A DNA stretch of 64,000 nt from positions 186,001 to 250,000 of the forward strand of contig NZ_JBBEYB010000003.1 of NCBI RefSeq assembly GCF_037482285.1, read 5' to 3'. Below are positions 43,161 through 52,693 of the stretch, piece after piece. The number at the start of each line of letters is the position of its first letter. The stretch's first letter is position 1. A program made the translations under genes and the position numbers. Below the pieces are notes generated by a model that worked only from the letters and a program-made list of their open reading frames with translations, did not search any database and was not told where the DNA came from. This DNA is from Aquabacterium sp029268225 (GTDB taxonomy: Bacteria > Pseudomonadota > Gammaproteobacteria > Burkholderiales > Burkholderiaceae_C).

Positions 43161-44096
43161 ATGAGCGACTTCATTTCCAGTGGATGGTCCTGGTACGTCA
43201 TCGGGATCGTTGTGTTCGGCTTGGTCTATTGCGCCTTCGTGCTCATTGGTGCTGCCAAACACAAGGTCGTCTATGACGCGCAAGGCAATGTTGACAAGAC
43301 CACCGGTCACGTCTGGGACGAAGACCTGCGTGAACTGAACAACCCGCTGCCCCGCTGGTGGCTGTTCCTGTTCATCTTCACCCTGGTGTTCGCCGTGGGT
43401 TACCTGTGGCTGTATCCCGGCCTGGGTGACAAGAAGGGCTCTTTGAACTGGTCTTCCAAGGGCCAGCTCGAAGCCGAGATCGCCAAGGCCAAGGTCGAAG
43501 AAGAAAAGATCTACGCGGCCTTCCGTCCCGCTGCGGTGGAAGACCTGGCACGTGATCCCAAGGCTGTGGCCATCGGTGAGCGCCTGTTCCTGAACAACTG
43601 CGCGGCTTGCCACGGCTCGGACGCCAAGGGCTCCAAGGGCTTCCCCAACCTGACCGACAACGACTGGCTGCACGGTGGCTCGCCTGAGAAGATCAGCGAA
43701 ACCCTGCACGGCGGTCGTCGCGGCATGATGCCTCCGATGGCAGCCGCCGTCGGTGGTCCAGAGGAAGTTCGCCAGGTGGCCAACTATGTCCTGAGCCTGT
43801 CCGGTGGTGGTCACAACTCCATCCTGGCTGAGCTGGGCAAGGACAAGTTCAAGGCTGCTTGCGCTGCCTGTCACGGTGCTGACGGGAAGGGCATGCAGGC
43901 TGTGGGCGCCCCCAACCTGACCGACAAGATCTGGCTGCACGGCTACGGCGAAGAGGCGATCATCCGCATGATCAACAACGGCAAGACCAACGTCATGCCG
44001 GCCCAGGCTGGTCGTCTGTCCGAAGACCAGATCAAGGTGTTGACCGCCTATGTCTGGGGTCTGTCGCGTCCGACACAGACAGCTCAGGCCAAGTAA
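43161..44096 (+). CDS. ccoP: Cytochrome c oxidase cbb3 subunit III
   Basis: 311 residues. Two N-terminal membrane helices, WDEDLRELNNPLPRWW between them (family motif), and two haem c sites, CAACH at 147-151 and CAACH at 234-238. It takes electrons from cytochrome c or bc1. AGG and GGAGG-like sequence (GATTGGAGG) lie about 8 bases before ATG 43161. Confidence 0.97.
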   Translation: MSDFISSGWSWYVIGIVVFGLVYCAFVLIGAAKHKVVYDAQGNVDKTTGHVWDEDLRELNNPLPRWWLFLFIFTLVFAVGYLWLYPGLGDKKGSLNWSSKGQLEAEIAKAKVEEEKIYAAFRPAAVEDLARDPKAVAIGERLFLNNCAACHGSDAKGSKGFPNLTDNDWLHGGSPEKISETLHGGRRGMMPPMAAAVGGPEEVRQVANYVLSLSGGGHNSILAELGKDKFKAACAACHGADGKGMQAVGAPNLTDKIWLHGYGEEAIIRMINNGKTNVMPAQAGRLSEDQIKVLTAYVWGLSRPTQTAQAK

Positions 44097-44132
44097 GCCA
44101 AGTGCACTCTGGATGGGGATCGGGTCTCAAAC

Positions 44133-44146
44133 TTGATGCTCATCAA
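44133..44146. promoter_or_regulatory. FNR box before ccoG
   Basis: TTGATGCTCATCAA, a perfect match to TTGAT-N4-ATCAA. It precedes ccoG by 88 bases. Centred 61.5 bases from 44201, it would suit a class I site if the -10 is CGTAAT (44189-44194), inside the palindrome at 44185-44200. Confidence 0.8.
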
Positions 44147-44184
44147 GAGTCGCAGTAAATTCAAGCGGTGGTGGTTGGTGCGTG

Positions 44185-44200
44185 ATACCGTAATGGGTAT
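44185..44200. promoter_or_regulatory. CsoR/FrmR-type operator candidate, copy 3
   Basis: ATACCGTAATGGGTAT has the same ATACC-N6-GGTAT arms and spacing as the sites at 1730 and 10934. It lies 39 bases downstream of the FNR box and 33 bases before the ccoG start, where a repressor could block a promoter activated by FNR. Its N6 is less G/C-rich than the other two. Confidence 0.4.
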
Positions 44201-44233
44201 CTGGCTCAACCCCGCCGCTTTTTCATTTGCGCC

Positions 44234-45727
<1,494 letters not shown>

Positions 45728-45750
45728 TCCCTCACATTTTTGGACTTGAC

Positions 45751-46011
45751 ATGACACAGCCTCTCTCTATGCAAAACCCGTCCACCCCGGTGGACAACCC
45801 GCCCTGGTACCGCCTGCCCATCGTCTGGATGGTGATTGGTGGGCCGGCCGTGGTCGTGGTGGCGGCGCTGATCACCGTCGGCATCGCAGTCAAGAACGTC
45901 GACCCCGTTCTGGACACTTCGGCCTCGCCGACGCAGAAGGAGGCGCCAGCCTCGAAGGCGCGCAATCACGCCAACGAAGACGCGACGCCTACGGCACCTG
46001 CCGAGAAGTGA
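45751..46011 (+). CDS. Short FixH-like membrane protein
   Basis: 86 residues: PPWYRLPIVWMVIGGPAVVVVA is the conserved start of FixH/CcoH proteins with one membrane helix, but the rest of FixH, including the usual D..YY motif, is replaced by an Ala/Pro/Lys-rich tail. It lies 23 bases after ccoG, so it probably has a role in cbb3 assembly. Start may be ATG 45751 or 45769. Confidence 0.75.
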   Translation: MTQPLSMQNPSTPVDNPPWYRLPIVWMVIGGPAVVVVAALITVGIAVKNVDPVLDTSASPTQKEAPASKARNHANEDATPTAPAEK

Positions 46012-46109
46012 GTGCGTGCGTGTCGCCTGCGCCCTAGGGTTTCTTCTGGTGAAGGATGGGGCCTATAGGCGCACCATGTGTCCTGTCTCCCCACTATCAG
46101 GAGCAGGGC

Positions 46110-46409
46110 ATGACGAGCAACACGCTTCGCACCGCGCAGGTCCTCTGGCCGGCTTTCTTGATGGCCGGCGTGCTGGAAATGCTGGTTTTCAGTGTGCTGG
46201 ATCCCTCCGCACTGAGCTTCGGTAACTGGCACCCTGACGCCACCACGGTCTATAGCCTGGCGTTTTTGGCCTTCTGGGCCTTGATCGCGGCGGCCGCCGC
46301 GACGTCACAATGGATGGCGGCGGCCACGCAGTTCGACGAATCATCCGCCGAACGTGTGCCGCGTCAACGTCGGCGACGCGCCTCCCACCGAACCGTCCAG
46401 CACGTTTGA
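46110..46409 (+). CDS. Hypothetical inner-membrane protein in the cbb3 cluster
   Basis: 99 residues with two membrane helices (about 11-30 and 48-67) separated by a loop PSALSFGNWHPDATTVYS, and a basic C-terminal tail (RQRRRRASHR). Not recognised by family name. ATG 46110 has AGGAG upstream. Lies between ccoG/FixH-like and fnr, hinting at a role in respiration. A convergent terminator follows. Confidence 0.75.
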   Translation: MTSNTLRTAQVLWPAFLMAGVLEMLVFSVLDPSALSFGNWHPDATTVYSLAFLAFWALIAAAAATSQWMAAATQFDESSAERVPRQRRRRASHRTVQHV

Positions 46410-46419
46410 GTCGAGCAGC

Positions 46420-46446
46420 AAAAAGCCCGCACGCAGCGGGCTTTTT
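46420..46446. terminator. Bidirectional terminator between cco genes and fnr
   Basis: AAAAAGCCCGC (46420-46430) pairs with GCGGGCTTTTT (46436-46446) around five bases. It can end both the plus-strand cco transcript and minus-strand fnr. Confidence 0.88.
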
Positions 46447-46464
46447 CGATATCGAAGCGCTTTA

Positions 46465-47292
46465 TCAGCCCTTCACGCTGTTCACCAGGGCCCGCAAGCC
46501 CGCCTCGTTGGTGATTCGGATGTCGCGCTGCTTCACCTCCAGCAGTCCTTCGTCCTGGAACTTCGAGAAGGTGCGACTCACCGTTTCGAGCTTCAAGCCC
46601 AGGTAGCTGCCGATTTCTTCACGCGTCATGCGCAAGACCAGCGCCGACGACGAGAACCCGCGGGCGTGCAGACGTTGCGTCAGGTTGAGCAGGAAGGCGG
46701 CGAGGCGCTCTTCAGCACGCATGCTGCCGAGCAGCAGCATCACACCATGGTCGCGCACAATTTCGCGGCTCATGATCTTGTGGAACTGATGCTGCAGGTC
46801 CGAAAACTCGCGCGACAGATCTTCCAGTTGCCCGTAGGGAATCACGCACACCTGGGAGTCTTCGAGGGCGATGGCATCGCAGGCGTGGCGGTCGGTGCTG
46901 ATTCCATCCAGGCCCAGCAGTTCACCGGCCATCTGGAAACCGGTCACCTGATCGCGGCCATCTTCGGAAGACACACGTGTCTTGAAAAAGCCGGTACGCA
47001 CGGCATACACCGAACGGAAGGCGTCGCCGGTGTGGAAGAGGGCGTCGCCGCGCTTGACGGTGCGACGTGTGGCCACCAGCGAATCCAGGTGGCTCAATTG
47101 AGGTTGGGTCAAGCCGACAGGCAGGCACAACTCACGCAGGTTGCAGCTGGAACAGGCGACCTTGAAGGCGTCCAGCTTGACGCCGCCACAAGAGGCCTGT
47201 GACTCCGCAGGTTCACCCTGACGGCCTTGGGGCTGATTCGTGGAAGTACCGGTGCCAGTGACGTCGGTGATCGGAAAAATACTGTTCAACAT
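46465..47292 (-). CDS. fnr: Oxygen-responsive transcription factor FNR
   Basis: 275 residues of the CRP/FNR family. N-terminal Cys47, Cys50, Cys56 plus Cys149 (SQVCVIPY) match the four 4Fe-4S ligands of E. coli FNR. The C-terminal helix-turn-helix reads EIGSYLGLKLETVSRTF, with the Glu-Ser-Arg recognition set that reads TTGAT. ATG 47292 is chosen with GAGG seven bases upstream; TTG 47304 is less likely. Three boxes in this window (40855, 44133, 47342) are probable targets, one of them in its own upstream region. Confidence 0.95.
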   Translation of the reverse strand: MLNSIFPITDVTGTGTSTNQPQGRQGEPAESQASCGGVKLDAFKVACSSCNLRELCLPVGLTQPQLSHLDSLVATRRTVKRGDALFHTGDAFRSVYAVRTGFFKTRVSSEDGRDQVTGFQMAGELLGLDGISTDRHACDAIALEDSQVCVIPYGQLEDLSREFSDLQHQFHKIMSREIVRDHGVMLLLGSMRAEERLAAFLLNLTQRLHARGFSSSALVLRMTREEIGSYLGLKLETVSRTFSKFQDEGLLEVKQRDIRITNEAGLRALVNSVKG

Positions 47293-47341
47293 GCGTAACC
47301 TCAAAGCCTGCCCGATTGTTGCCGCAATGACGGCTGAGAAA

Positions 47342-47355
47342 TTGAGTTAGATCAA
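47342..47355. promoter_or_regulatory. FNR box between fnr and hemN
   Basis: TTGAG-TTAG-ATCAA. It lies 50 bases from the fnr ATG and 35 bases before hemN ATG 47390. It could activate hemN and autoregulate fnr. The short distance to hemN leaves almost no leader if it acts at -41.5. Confidence 0.75.
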
Positions 47356-47389
47356 CCCTGATGGCCATGAGTTTGGCACAGTGGCTCAC

Positions 47390-48817
47390 ATGAGTGAACC
47401 TGTCATCATTTCCGTCGTGCCAAACACGCCCGTTGTGTCCCGCGACATGCTGTCGCGGCTGGACGTCAATGGGCCACGGTACACCTCCTACCCGACTGCC
47501 GATCGGTTTGTGGAGGCTTACGGGCCTGCTCATTACCGTCAGGCACTGCAGCAGCGCGCGGAAGGGGGTGGTGTCATTGGCGGTGCGGCAACACCTTTGT
47601 CAGTGTACGTGCACATTCCGTTTTGCGAATCGGTTTGTTATTACTGCGCCTGCAACAAGGTCATCACCAAGCATCACGAACGGGCAACCGAGTATCTGGA
47701 AGCCTTGCGCACCGAGATCCAGCTGGTCAGCTCCCAGTTGGGGGCACCGCAGCCCCTGTCGCAACTGCACTTCGGTGGCGGTACCCCGACCTTCCTGACG
47801 GACGAGGAGCTGGGCGGCCTGATGACCACGCTGCGCACCGCTTTCCGCTTTGTGGAAGGCGGCGAGTACGCCATCGAGATCGATCCCCGCACCATCGACG
47901 CCGCCCGCCTCAAGCGTCTGGCGGCCATGGGCTTCAACCGCCTGAGCTTCGGCGTGCAAGACTTCGATCCCGAGGTGCAGCAGGCCGTGCACCGTGTTCA
48001 GCCTTTCGAGCAGGTGGCCGCCCTCATGCAGGCCGCGCGTGATGAAGGGTTCCTGTCCATCAACATGGACCTGATCTACGGTCTGCCCAAGCAGACGCCG
48101 GAGAGCTTTCAGCGCACCTTGCAGCAGGTCAGTTCCTTGAAGCCCGACCGCATTGCGCTGTACGCCTACGCCCACCTGCCGCAGCGTTTCAAACCTCAGC
48201 GGCGCATCCACGCGGCCGACCTGCCCAGGGCCGAGGACAAGATCGGCATGCTGTCGACCGCCATCGAAGCCTTCGGCCAGGCTGGTTACGACTACATCGG
48301 CATGGACCACTTCGCGCTGCACCACGACAGCCTGGCTGTCGCCAAGCGTCAGGGCCGTCTGCACCGCAATTTCCAGGGCTACAGCACCCATCCGGACAGC
48401 GACCTGATCGCGCTGGGCGTGTCGGCCATCGGCAAGGTGGGGGCGCACTATTGCCAGAACGCCAAGACGCTCGAGGAGTACTACGACGCCTTGCGCGCCG
48501 GTGAGTTGCCCATCGTTCGCGGCCTGACCCTGTCTCGCGATGACCTTGTGCGCCGCGCCGTCATCATGGCCGTGATGTGCCAGGGGCGTGTCGACTATGA
48601 ATCCATTGAACTCGCCTACCTGATCGATTTCAAGCAATACTTCGAGGCTGAACTGCGCCTGCTGGAGCCGCTCGTCGAGTCGGGGCTGGTGCAAATGGAG
48701 TCTGACGGTGTGCGTGTGACCCCCTTGGGGTGGTACTTTGTGCGGGCGGTGGCCATGGTGTTCGACCGCTACATCCAGGCCGACAAGACCTTGGAGCGCT
48801 TCTCGCGCATCATCTGA
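47390..48817 (+). CDS. hemN: Oxygen-independent coproporphyrinogen III oxidase
   Basis: 475 residues, a radical SAM enzyme that decarboxylates coproporphyrinogen III without oxygen in haem synthesis. The CxxxCxxC set appears as CESVCYYCACNK, following SVYVHIPF; GPRYTSYPTADRF near the N-terminus and HFGGGTPTFL are family motifs. ATG 47390 (or GTG 47381). Divergent from fnr across an FNR box, so it is likely induced at low oxygen, matching haem demand of cbb3 oxidase. Confidence 0.96.
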   Translation: MSEPVIISVVPNTPVVSRDMLSRLDVNGPRYTSYPTADRFVEAYGPAHYRQALQQRAEGGGVIGGAATPLSVYVHIPFCESVCYYCACNKVITKHHERATEYLEALRTEIQLVSSQLGAPQPLSQLHFGGGTPTFLTDEELGGLMTTLRTAFRFVEGGEYAIEIDPRTIDAARLKRLAAMGFNRLSFGVQDFDPEVQQAVHRVQPFEQVAALMQAARDEGFLSINMDLIYGLPKQTPESFQRTLQQVSSLKPDRIALYAYAHLPQRFKPQRRIHAADLPRAEDKIGMLSTAIEAFGQAGYDYIGMDHFALHHDSLAVAKRQGRLHRNFQGYSTHPDSDLIALGVSAIGKVGAHYCQNAKTLEEYYDALRAGELPIVRGLTLSRDDLVRRAVIMAVMCQGRVDYESIELAYLIDFKQYFEAELRLLEPLVESGLVQMESDGVRVTPLGWYFVRAVAMVFDRYIQADKTLERFSRII

Positions 48818-48844
48818 GTCTGCACACGTGCGCCGGGAGCTGAC

Positions 48845-49663
48845 ATGCTGACCGGATTGTTGTTGACCGCCTTTCTCATGGGGCTGGGTGGAGTTCCACA
48901 TTGCGCCGCGATGTGCGGTGCACCTTGTGCTGCGGCGTTTCCTCGTGGCGTGCCGCTCTTGGCACTCGCTGGTCGCTGCGTGGCCTACATGCTGCTGGGT
49001 TCGGTGGCGGCCACAGCGGCGGGCTTGATCTCGCGTTGGGGGCAGCAGATCAGCATGTTGCAGCCCATCTGGGTGATGTTGCAACTGGCCGCTGTACTGT
49101 TGGGCATCTGGCTGCTGTGGACGGGGCACATGCCGCGTCAGGTCAATGCCTGGGGGCAGCAGGCGTATCACTCCCTGCGTCACAAGTTCGCCTCCCGCGC
49201 GGAGTCGTCTGCGCTGCGGCCTTTGCGTCCCCTTGTGCCTTTTGTCGCGGGTATGGCTTGGGCCGCCATGCCTTGCGGTCTGCTCTACGCTGCCTTGATG
49301 GTCGCGACTTTGGCCTCCGAGCCGTGGGGCGGAGCGCTGGTCATGCTCACCTTTGCCTTGCCCAGCGCTTTGGGCGTATGGGCGGCACCTGCTTTGTTCA
49401 AGTGGTTGGGGCGCTTGGTGTCGCGTCAGCCAACGGTGACCGGCCCCCGCGCGGCCGTCGTTCCCATTTTGTGGTTCAAATCTTCGCACTCCGGTGACGC
49501 CACTGCGCAGGCCGTTGAAACTGTGAGCTCGTCCGGGCCAAGCGCGGGTGCGCTCGTCGATCCACGCTGGGCCGTGCGCCTGGCAGGTTTGAGTCTGGCT
49601 CTGCTCGCAGGTTGGGCTGTCTCGCATCAACTGATGGCGCAATGGCAGGCCTGGTGTGCATGA
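48845..49663 (+). CDS. TauE/SafE (DsbD-like) membrane protein, cbb3-associated type
   Basis: 272 residues with about six membrane helices. The N-terminal HCAAMCGAPCA (His19, Cys20, Cys24, Cys28) is the metal- or thiol-like motif of the sulfite-exporter/urease-accessory H-like group that often sits in cbb3 clusters. It starts 27 bases after hemN. A role in copper or thiol supply to the oxidase is inferred from context; no direct evidence shows the substrate. Confidence 0.82.
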   Translation: MLTGLLLTAFLMGLGGVPHCAAMCGAPCAAAFPRGVPLLALAGRCVAYMLLGSVAATAAGLISRWGQQISMLQPIWVMLQLAAVLLGIWLLWTGHMPRQVNAWGQQAYHSLRHKFASRAESSALRPLRPLVPFVAGMAWAAMPCGLLYAALMVATLASEPWGGALVMLTFALPSALGVWAAPALFKWLGRLVSRQPTVTGPRAAVVPILWFKSSHSGDATAQAVETVSSSGPSAGALVDPRWAVRLAGLSLALLAGWAVSHQLMAQWQAWCA

Positions 49664-49703
49664 CACTGGTGTTATCGCGCGATGTGGTACGCCGGTCGCG
49701 CAG

Positions 49704-49709
49704 TAGAAT
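49704..49709 (+). promoter_or_regulatory. -10 element of icd
   Basis: TAGAAT, 69 bases before the icd ATG; no convincing -35 is visible at the usual distance. Confidence 0.4.
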
Positions 49710-49778
49710 GAAAACCGACCGTTGCCGACATCCATGGCACCGGATTCACGGATAACGCCAAACGCGGAGACCTACATC

Positions 49779-51032
49779 ATGTATCAGCACATCAAAGTGC
49801 CCGAAGGTGGGCAGAAGATCACGGTGAACCCGGACTTCTCCCTGAATGTTCCTAACAACCCCATCATTCCCTACATTGAGGGCGACGGCACTGGTTTTGA
49901 CATCACTCCGGTGATGATCAAGGTGGTGGATGCAGCGGTTGAGAAGGCTTACAACGGCAGCCGCAAGATCCACTGGATGGAAATTTACGCTGGTGAGAAA
50001 TCCACCCGCGTCTACGGTCCCGATGTGTGGCTGCCTGAGGAAACGCTGCAGGTTCTGAAGGACTATGTCGTGTCCATCAAGGGGCCGCTGACCACCCCGG
50101 TTGGTGGCGGCATCCGTTCCTTGAACGTTGCCCTGCGTCAGGAACTCGACCTGTACGTCTGCCTGCGACCGGTTCGCTATTTCAAGGGCGTTCCCTCTCC
50201 GGTCAAGGAGCCCGAGAAGACTGACATGGTCATCTTCCGCGAGAACTCGGAAGACATCTACGCCGGCATTGAATTCGAAGCCCAGAGTGATAAGGCCAAG
50301 AAGCTGATCAAGTTCCTCCAGGACGAGTTTGGCGTCAAGAAGATCCGCTTCCCCGAAACCTCGGGTATCGGCATCAAGCCGGTGTCGAAAGAGGGCACCG
50401 AGCGGTTGGTTCGCAAGGCCCTGCAGTACGCCATCGACAACGACAAGCCCAGCGTGACCTTGGTTCACAAGGGCAACATCATGAAGTTCACCGAAGGTGG
50501 ATTCCGTGACTGGGGCTACGCTTTGGCGCAAAAGGAGTTTGGTGCCGAGCTGATCGATGGCGGTCCATGGTGCAAGTTCAAGAATCCGAAGACGGGCAAG
50601 GACATCATCGTCAAGGACGCCATCGCCGACGCCTTCCTGCAACAGATTCTGTTGCGTCCTGCCGAGTACAGCGTCATCGCCACGCTGAACCTCAACGGTG
50701 ACTACGTCTCTGACGCGCTGGCTGCACAAGTTGGCGGCATCGGCATTGCTCCCGGCGCCAACTTGTCCGACTCCGTCGCCATGTTCGAAGCGACTCACGG
50801 TACCGCGCCGAAGTACGCAGGCAAGGACTATGTGAACCCCGGTTCCGAAATTCTGTCGGCAGAGATGATGCTGCGTCACATGGGCTGGGTTGAGGCCGCC
50901 GACCTGATCATCTCGTCGATGGAGAAGTCCATCTTGAGCAAGCGTGTCACCTATGACTTCGCTCGTTTGCTGGATGGCGCGACCCAGGTGTCATGCTCGG
51001 GTTTTGGCGGGGTCATGATCGAGCACATGTGA
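49779..51032 (+). CDS. icd: NADP-dependent isocitrate dehydrogenase
   Basis: 417 residues, the dimeric prokaryotic ICDH length. It oxidises isocitrate to 2-oxoglutarate in the TCA cycle. Visible motifs: the substrate loop FRENSEDIYAGIEF with Ser, NLNGDYVSDALAAQVGGIG and HGTAPKYAGKDYVNPG near the cofactor site. ATG 49779 has GGAG at a normal distance; a longer frame from 49722 would run over the promoter. Confidence 0.97.
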   Translation: MYQHIKVPEGGQKITVNPDFSLNVPNNPIIPYIEGDGTGFDITPVMIKVVDAAVEKAYNGSRKIHWMEIYAGEKSTRVYGPDVWLPEETLQVLKDYVVSIKGPLTTPVGGGIRSLNVALRQELDLYVCLRPVRYFKGVPSPVKEPEKTDMVIFRENSEDIYAGIEFEAQSDKAKKLIKFLQDEFGVKKIRFPETSGIGIKPVSKEGTERLVRKALQYAIDNDKPSVTLVHKGNIMKFTEGGFRDWGYALAQKEFGAELIDGGPWCKFKNPKTGKDIIVKDAIADAFLQQILLRPAEYSVIATLNLNGDYVSDALAAQVGGIGIAPGANLSDSVAMFEATHGTAPKYAGKDYVNPGSEILSAEMMLRHMGWVEAADLIISSMEKSILSKRVTYDFARLLDGATQVSCSGFGGVMIEHM

Positions 51033-51071
51033 TCGTCTGATCGCCCTTGTCGGGCGCTCGCTTGATCTTCG

Positions 51072-51104
51072 AACCCTGACGCGTGAACGTGTCAGGGTTT
51101 TTTA
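51072..51104 (+). terminator. Terminator after icd
   Basis: AACCCTGAC (51072-51080) pairs with GTCAGGGTT (51091-51099), loop 10, then a T-run. Confidence 0.85.
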
Positions 51105-51108
51105 TTGC

Positions 51109-51750
51109 TTAACTCCAGACATCAAGGGGTGGGTCGGTTGCCAAGGCTTTGAGGAGATCGGACCTTGACACAAAGCCGATTACCCTGCCTTCGGCCTCTG
51201 TCACGGGAAGTCCTGGCAAACCGGTTTCCAGCAGCAGCGAGGCCACGCGCCTGAGGTCGGTGTCAATGTGTGCGCTGGGCACTGGTGACCACATGACCTC
51301 AATGACAGAGCTGGCGAGCATGGCTTGCCAGGCATCCGCATCGTCCACGGCAGGCGCCAGCCATTGCGGCGGCAGCAATTCCGCGCGCGTGACCAAACCT
51401 ACGAGGGTGCCCGTCTCATTGACAACCGGGGCCTGTCCGACACGGTGGTTCTGCAAGATCTGCCATGCTTCGCGGACGTTGACATTCGATGGGACGACGT
51501 GTGATGGACGTTGCATCACATCACCTACTGTGGTCAAAGGCTGGCGTGTTTCCGGCCTGTAAGCTTGCAACACGCGGTGTACCGAGGGTTGGGTGTTCGC
51601 TTCGCCCTGTCCGACCATCTCGTCATCGAGGCCTGTGGCCACGGAGGTGGTGGAGCGCACCCTAGCCGCTGGTGTCAGTGCCTGTGTTTTGCGAAGCTGT
51701 TCCAGCGTGCCTGAAAAGACGTGGCCGTACGGGCTGTAGACATAAAACAT
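51109..51750 (-). CDS. CBS-domain protein
   Basis: 213 residues. The first 70 or so are a non-CBS segment beginning FYVYSPYGHVFSGTLEQL, then a CBS pair (VGDVMQRPSHVVPSN and VIEVMWSPVPSAHIDTDL repeats). CBS pairs bind adenosyl ligands and sense energy state. Related short CBS proteins of Burkholderiales have an N-terminal piece like this with no known role. ATG 51750 is preferred; upstream extension to 51870 would run through a terminator. Confidence 0.85.
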   Translation of the reverse strand: MFYVYSPYGHVFSGTLEQLRKTQALTPAARVRSTTSVATGLDDEMVGQGEANTQPSVHRVLQAYRPETRQPLTTVGDVMQRPSHVVPSNVNVREAWQILQNHRVGQAPVVNETGTLVGLVTRAELLPPQWLAPAVDDADAWQAMLASSVIEVMWSPVPSAHIDTDLRRVASLLLETGLPGLPVTEAEGRVIGFVSRSDLLKALATDPPLDVWS

Positions 51751-51814
51751 CTGCGGACCTCGGAAGCGCAACGGTGGACGTGTGATGGAAAGGGTACCCG
51801 AATGTGCCCCTGAA

Positions 51815-51840
51815 AACAAAAAACCCGCCAACGGCGGGTT
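51815..51840 (-). terminator. Terminator after the cold-shock gene
   Basis: On the minus strand an eight-base stem (51840-51833 with 51829-51822), two-base loop and T-rich tail follow the cold-shock gene. Confidence 0.8.
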
Positions 51841-51866
51841 CTCCAACCAAGGTGCGCTCAATTGAG

Positions 51867-52157
51867 TCAATGAGGCAGGCTGTGCACGGAACTGGGGTGC
51901 TCGCGGAAGTGCAGGTCATCCAACCCCCCGGGTGTGGTGTCTGCGGCGTTCCCGTCAATCTGCTGGATGTTCTGCGCCAGCATCCCCTTGGGGCCAGCCA
52001 CAAGCTCATAATGAACCCGCGAGCCTTGCTTCAGTGTGCGGAAGCCATCCATCTGGATGGCTGAAAAATGGGCAAACACGTCGCCCCCGCCTTGATCGGG
52101 TTCGATGAAGCCAAATCCTTTGGCGTCGTTGAACCACTTGACAATCCCTGTGGCCAT
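51867..52157 (-). CDS. Cold-shock domain protein with C-terminal tail
   Basis: 96 residues. A cold-shock domain (1-68) has RNP1 KGFGFIEP and RNP2-like DVFAHFSAI for single-stranded nucleic acid binding. It is about 27 residues longer than CspA; the tail (NAADTTPGGLDDLHFREH...) has no recognised motif. AGGAGG sits just before the ATG. Likely an RNA chaperone. Confidence 0.93.
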   Translation of the reverse strand: MATGIVKWFNDAKGFGFIEPDQGGGDVFAHFSAIQMDGFRTLKQGSRVHYELVAGPKGMLAQNIQQIDGNAADTTPGGLDDLHFREHPSSVHSLPH

Positions 52158-52327
52158 GATGCAGCCCTCCTGTTAATTTGTGCACATTTTCTGGGGGTTG
52201 GCGCGGCGATGTCAAGCTTCGAAATGTGACGAAGAGGTGGGTGTATTCCCTTGGTGCGCACCCGGAGACCGACCTTGAATTCGTCAGGGTGAACCCAAGC
52301 TGAGTCAGCAGGAATTCGGTGCTCCCG

Positions 52328-52333
52328 TAGAAT
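52328..52333 (+). promoter_or_regulatory. -10 element of clpS
   Basis: TAGAAT lies seven bases before ATG 52340, so the mRNA may be leaderless. A clear -35 is not seen. Confidence 0.35.
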
Positions 52334-52339
52334 GGATTC

Positions 52340-52693
52340 ATGACCATTTTCTTGAATCAGCGTGCCTCCGCGCAGCCTCCTGGTCCAGGTGGTGAAGGCG
52401 AGGGTGCGGCCGTTGTCGAGAAACAAGCCCAGCGCGTTGAGCCGCCAAAGCTCTACCAGGTCGTCATGCTCAATGACGATTTCACGCCAATGGAGTTCGT
52501 TGTTTACGTCTTGCAGGCCCATTTTCGCCACGACATCGAAACGGCTACCCAAATCATGCTAAAAATCCATCACGAGGGTCGTGGTGTGTGCGGGGTCTAC
52601 ACCAAAGACATCGCGGCCACAAAGGTCGAACTCGTTCTTGCCGCCGCCCGCGAAGCCGGGCATCCCTTGCAGTGCATTATGGAGACCGCATGA
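52340..52693 (+). CDS. clpS: ATP-dependent Clp protease adaptor ClpS
   Basis: 117 residues, N-end rule adaptor that hands substrates to ClpAP. A disordered N-terminal 38 residues precedes KLYQVVMLNDDFTPMEFVVYVL, with the hydrophobic-pocket residues and HHEGRGVCGVYTKDIA. Its stop overlaps the clpA ATG by four bases, the classic clpS-clpA coupling. Confidence 0.96.
   Translation: MTIFLNQRASAQPPGPGGEGEGAAVVEKQAQRVEPPKLYQVVMLNDDFTPMEFVVYVLQAHFRHDIETATQIMLKIHHEGRGVCGVYTKDIAATKVELVLAAAREAGHPLQCIMETA

Noticed and set aside
47600..49735. 711-codon minus-strand open frame across hemN and the TauE/SafE-like gene
   Set aside because: Runs antisense to two clear genes and has low-complexity composition; codon third-position GC bias belongs to the plus strand.
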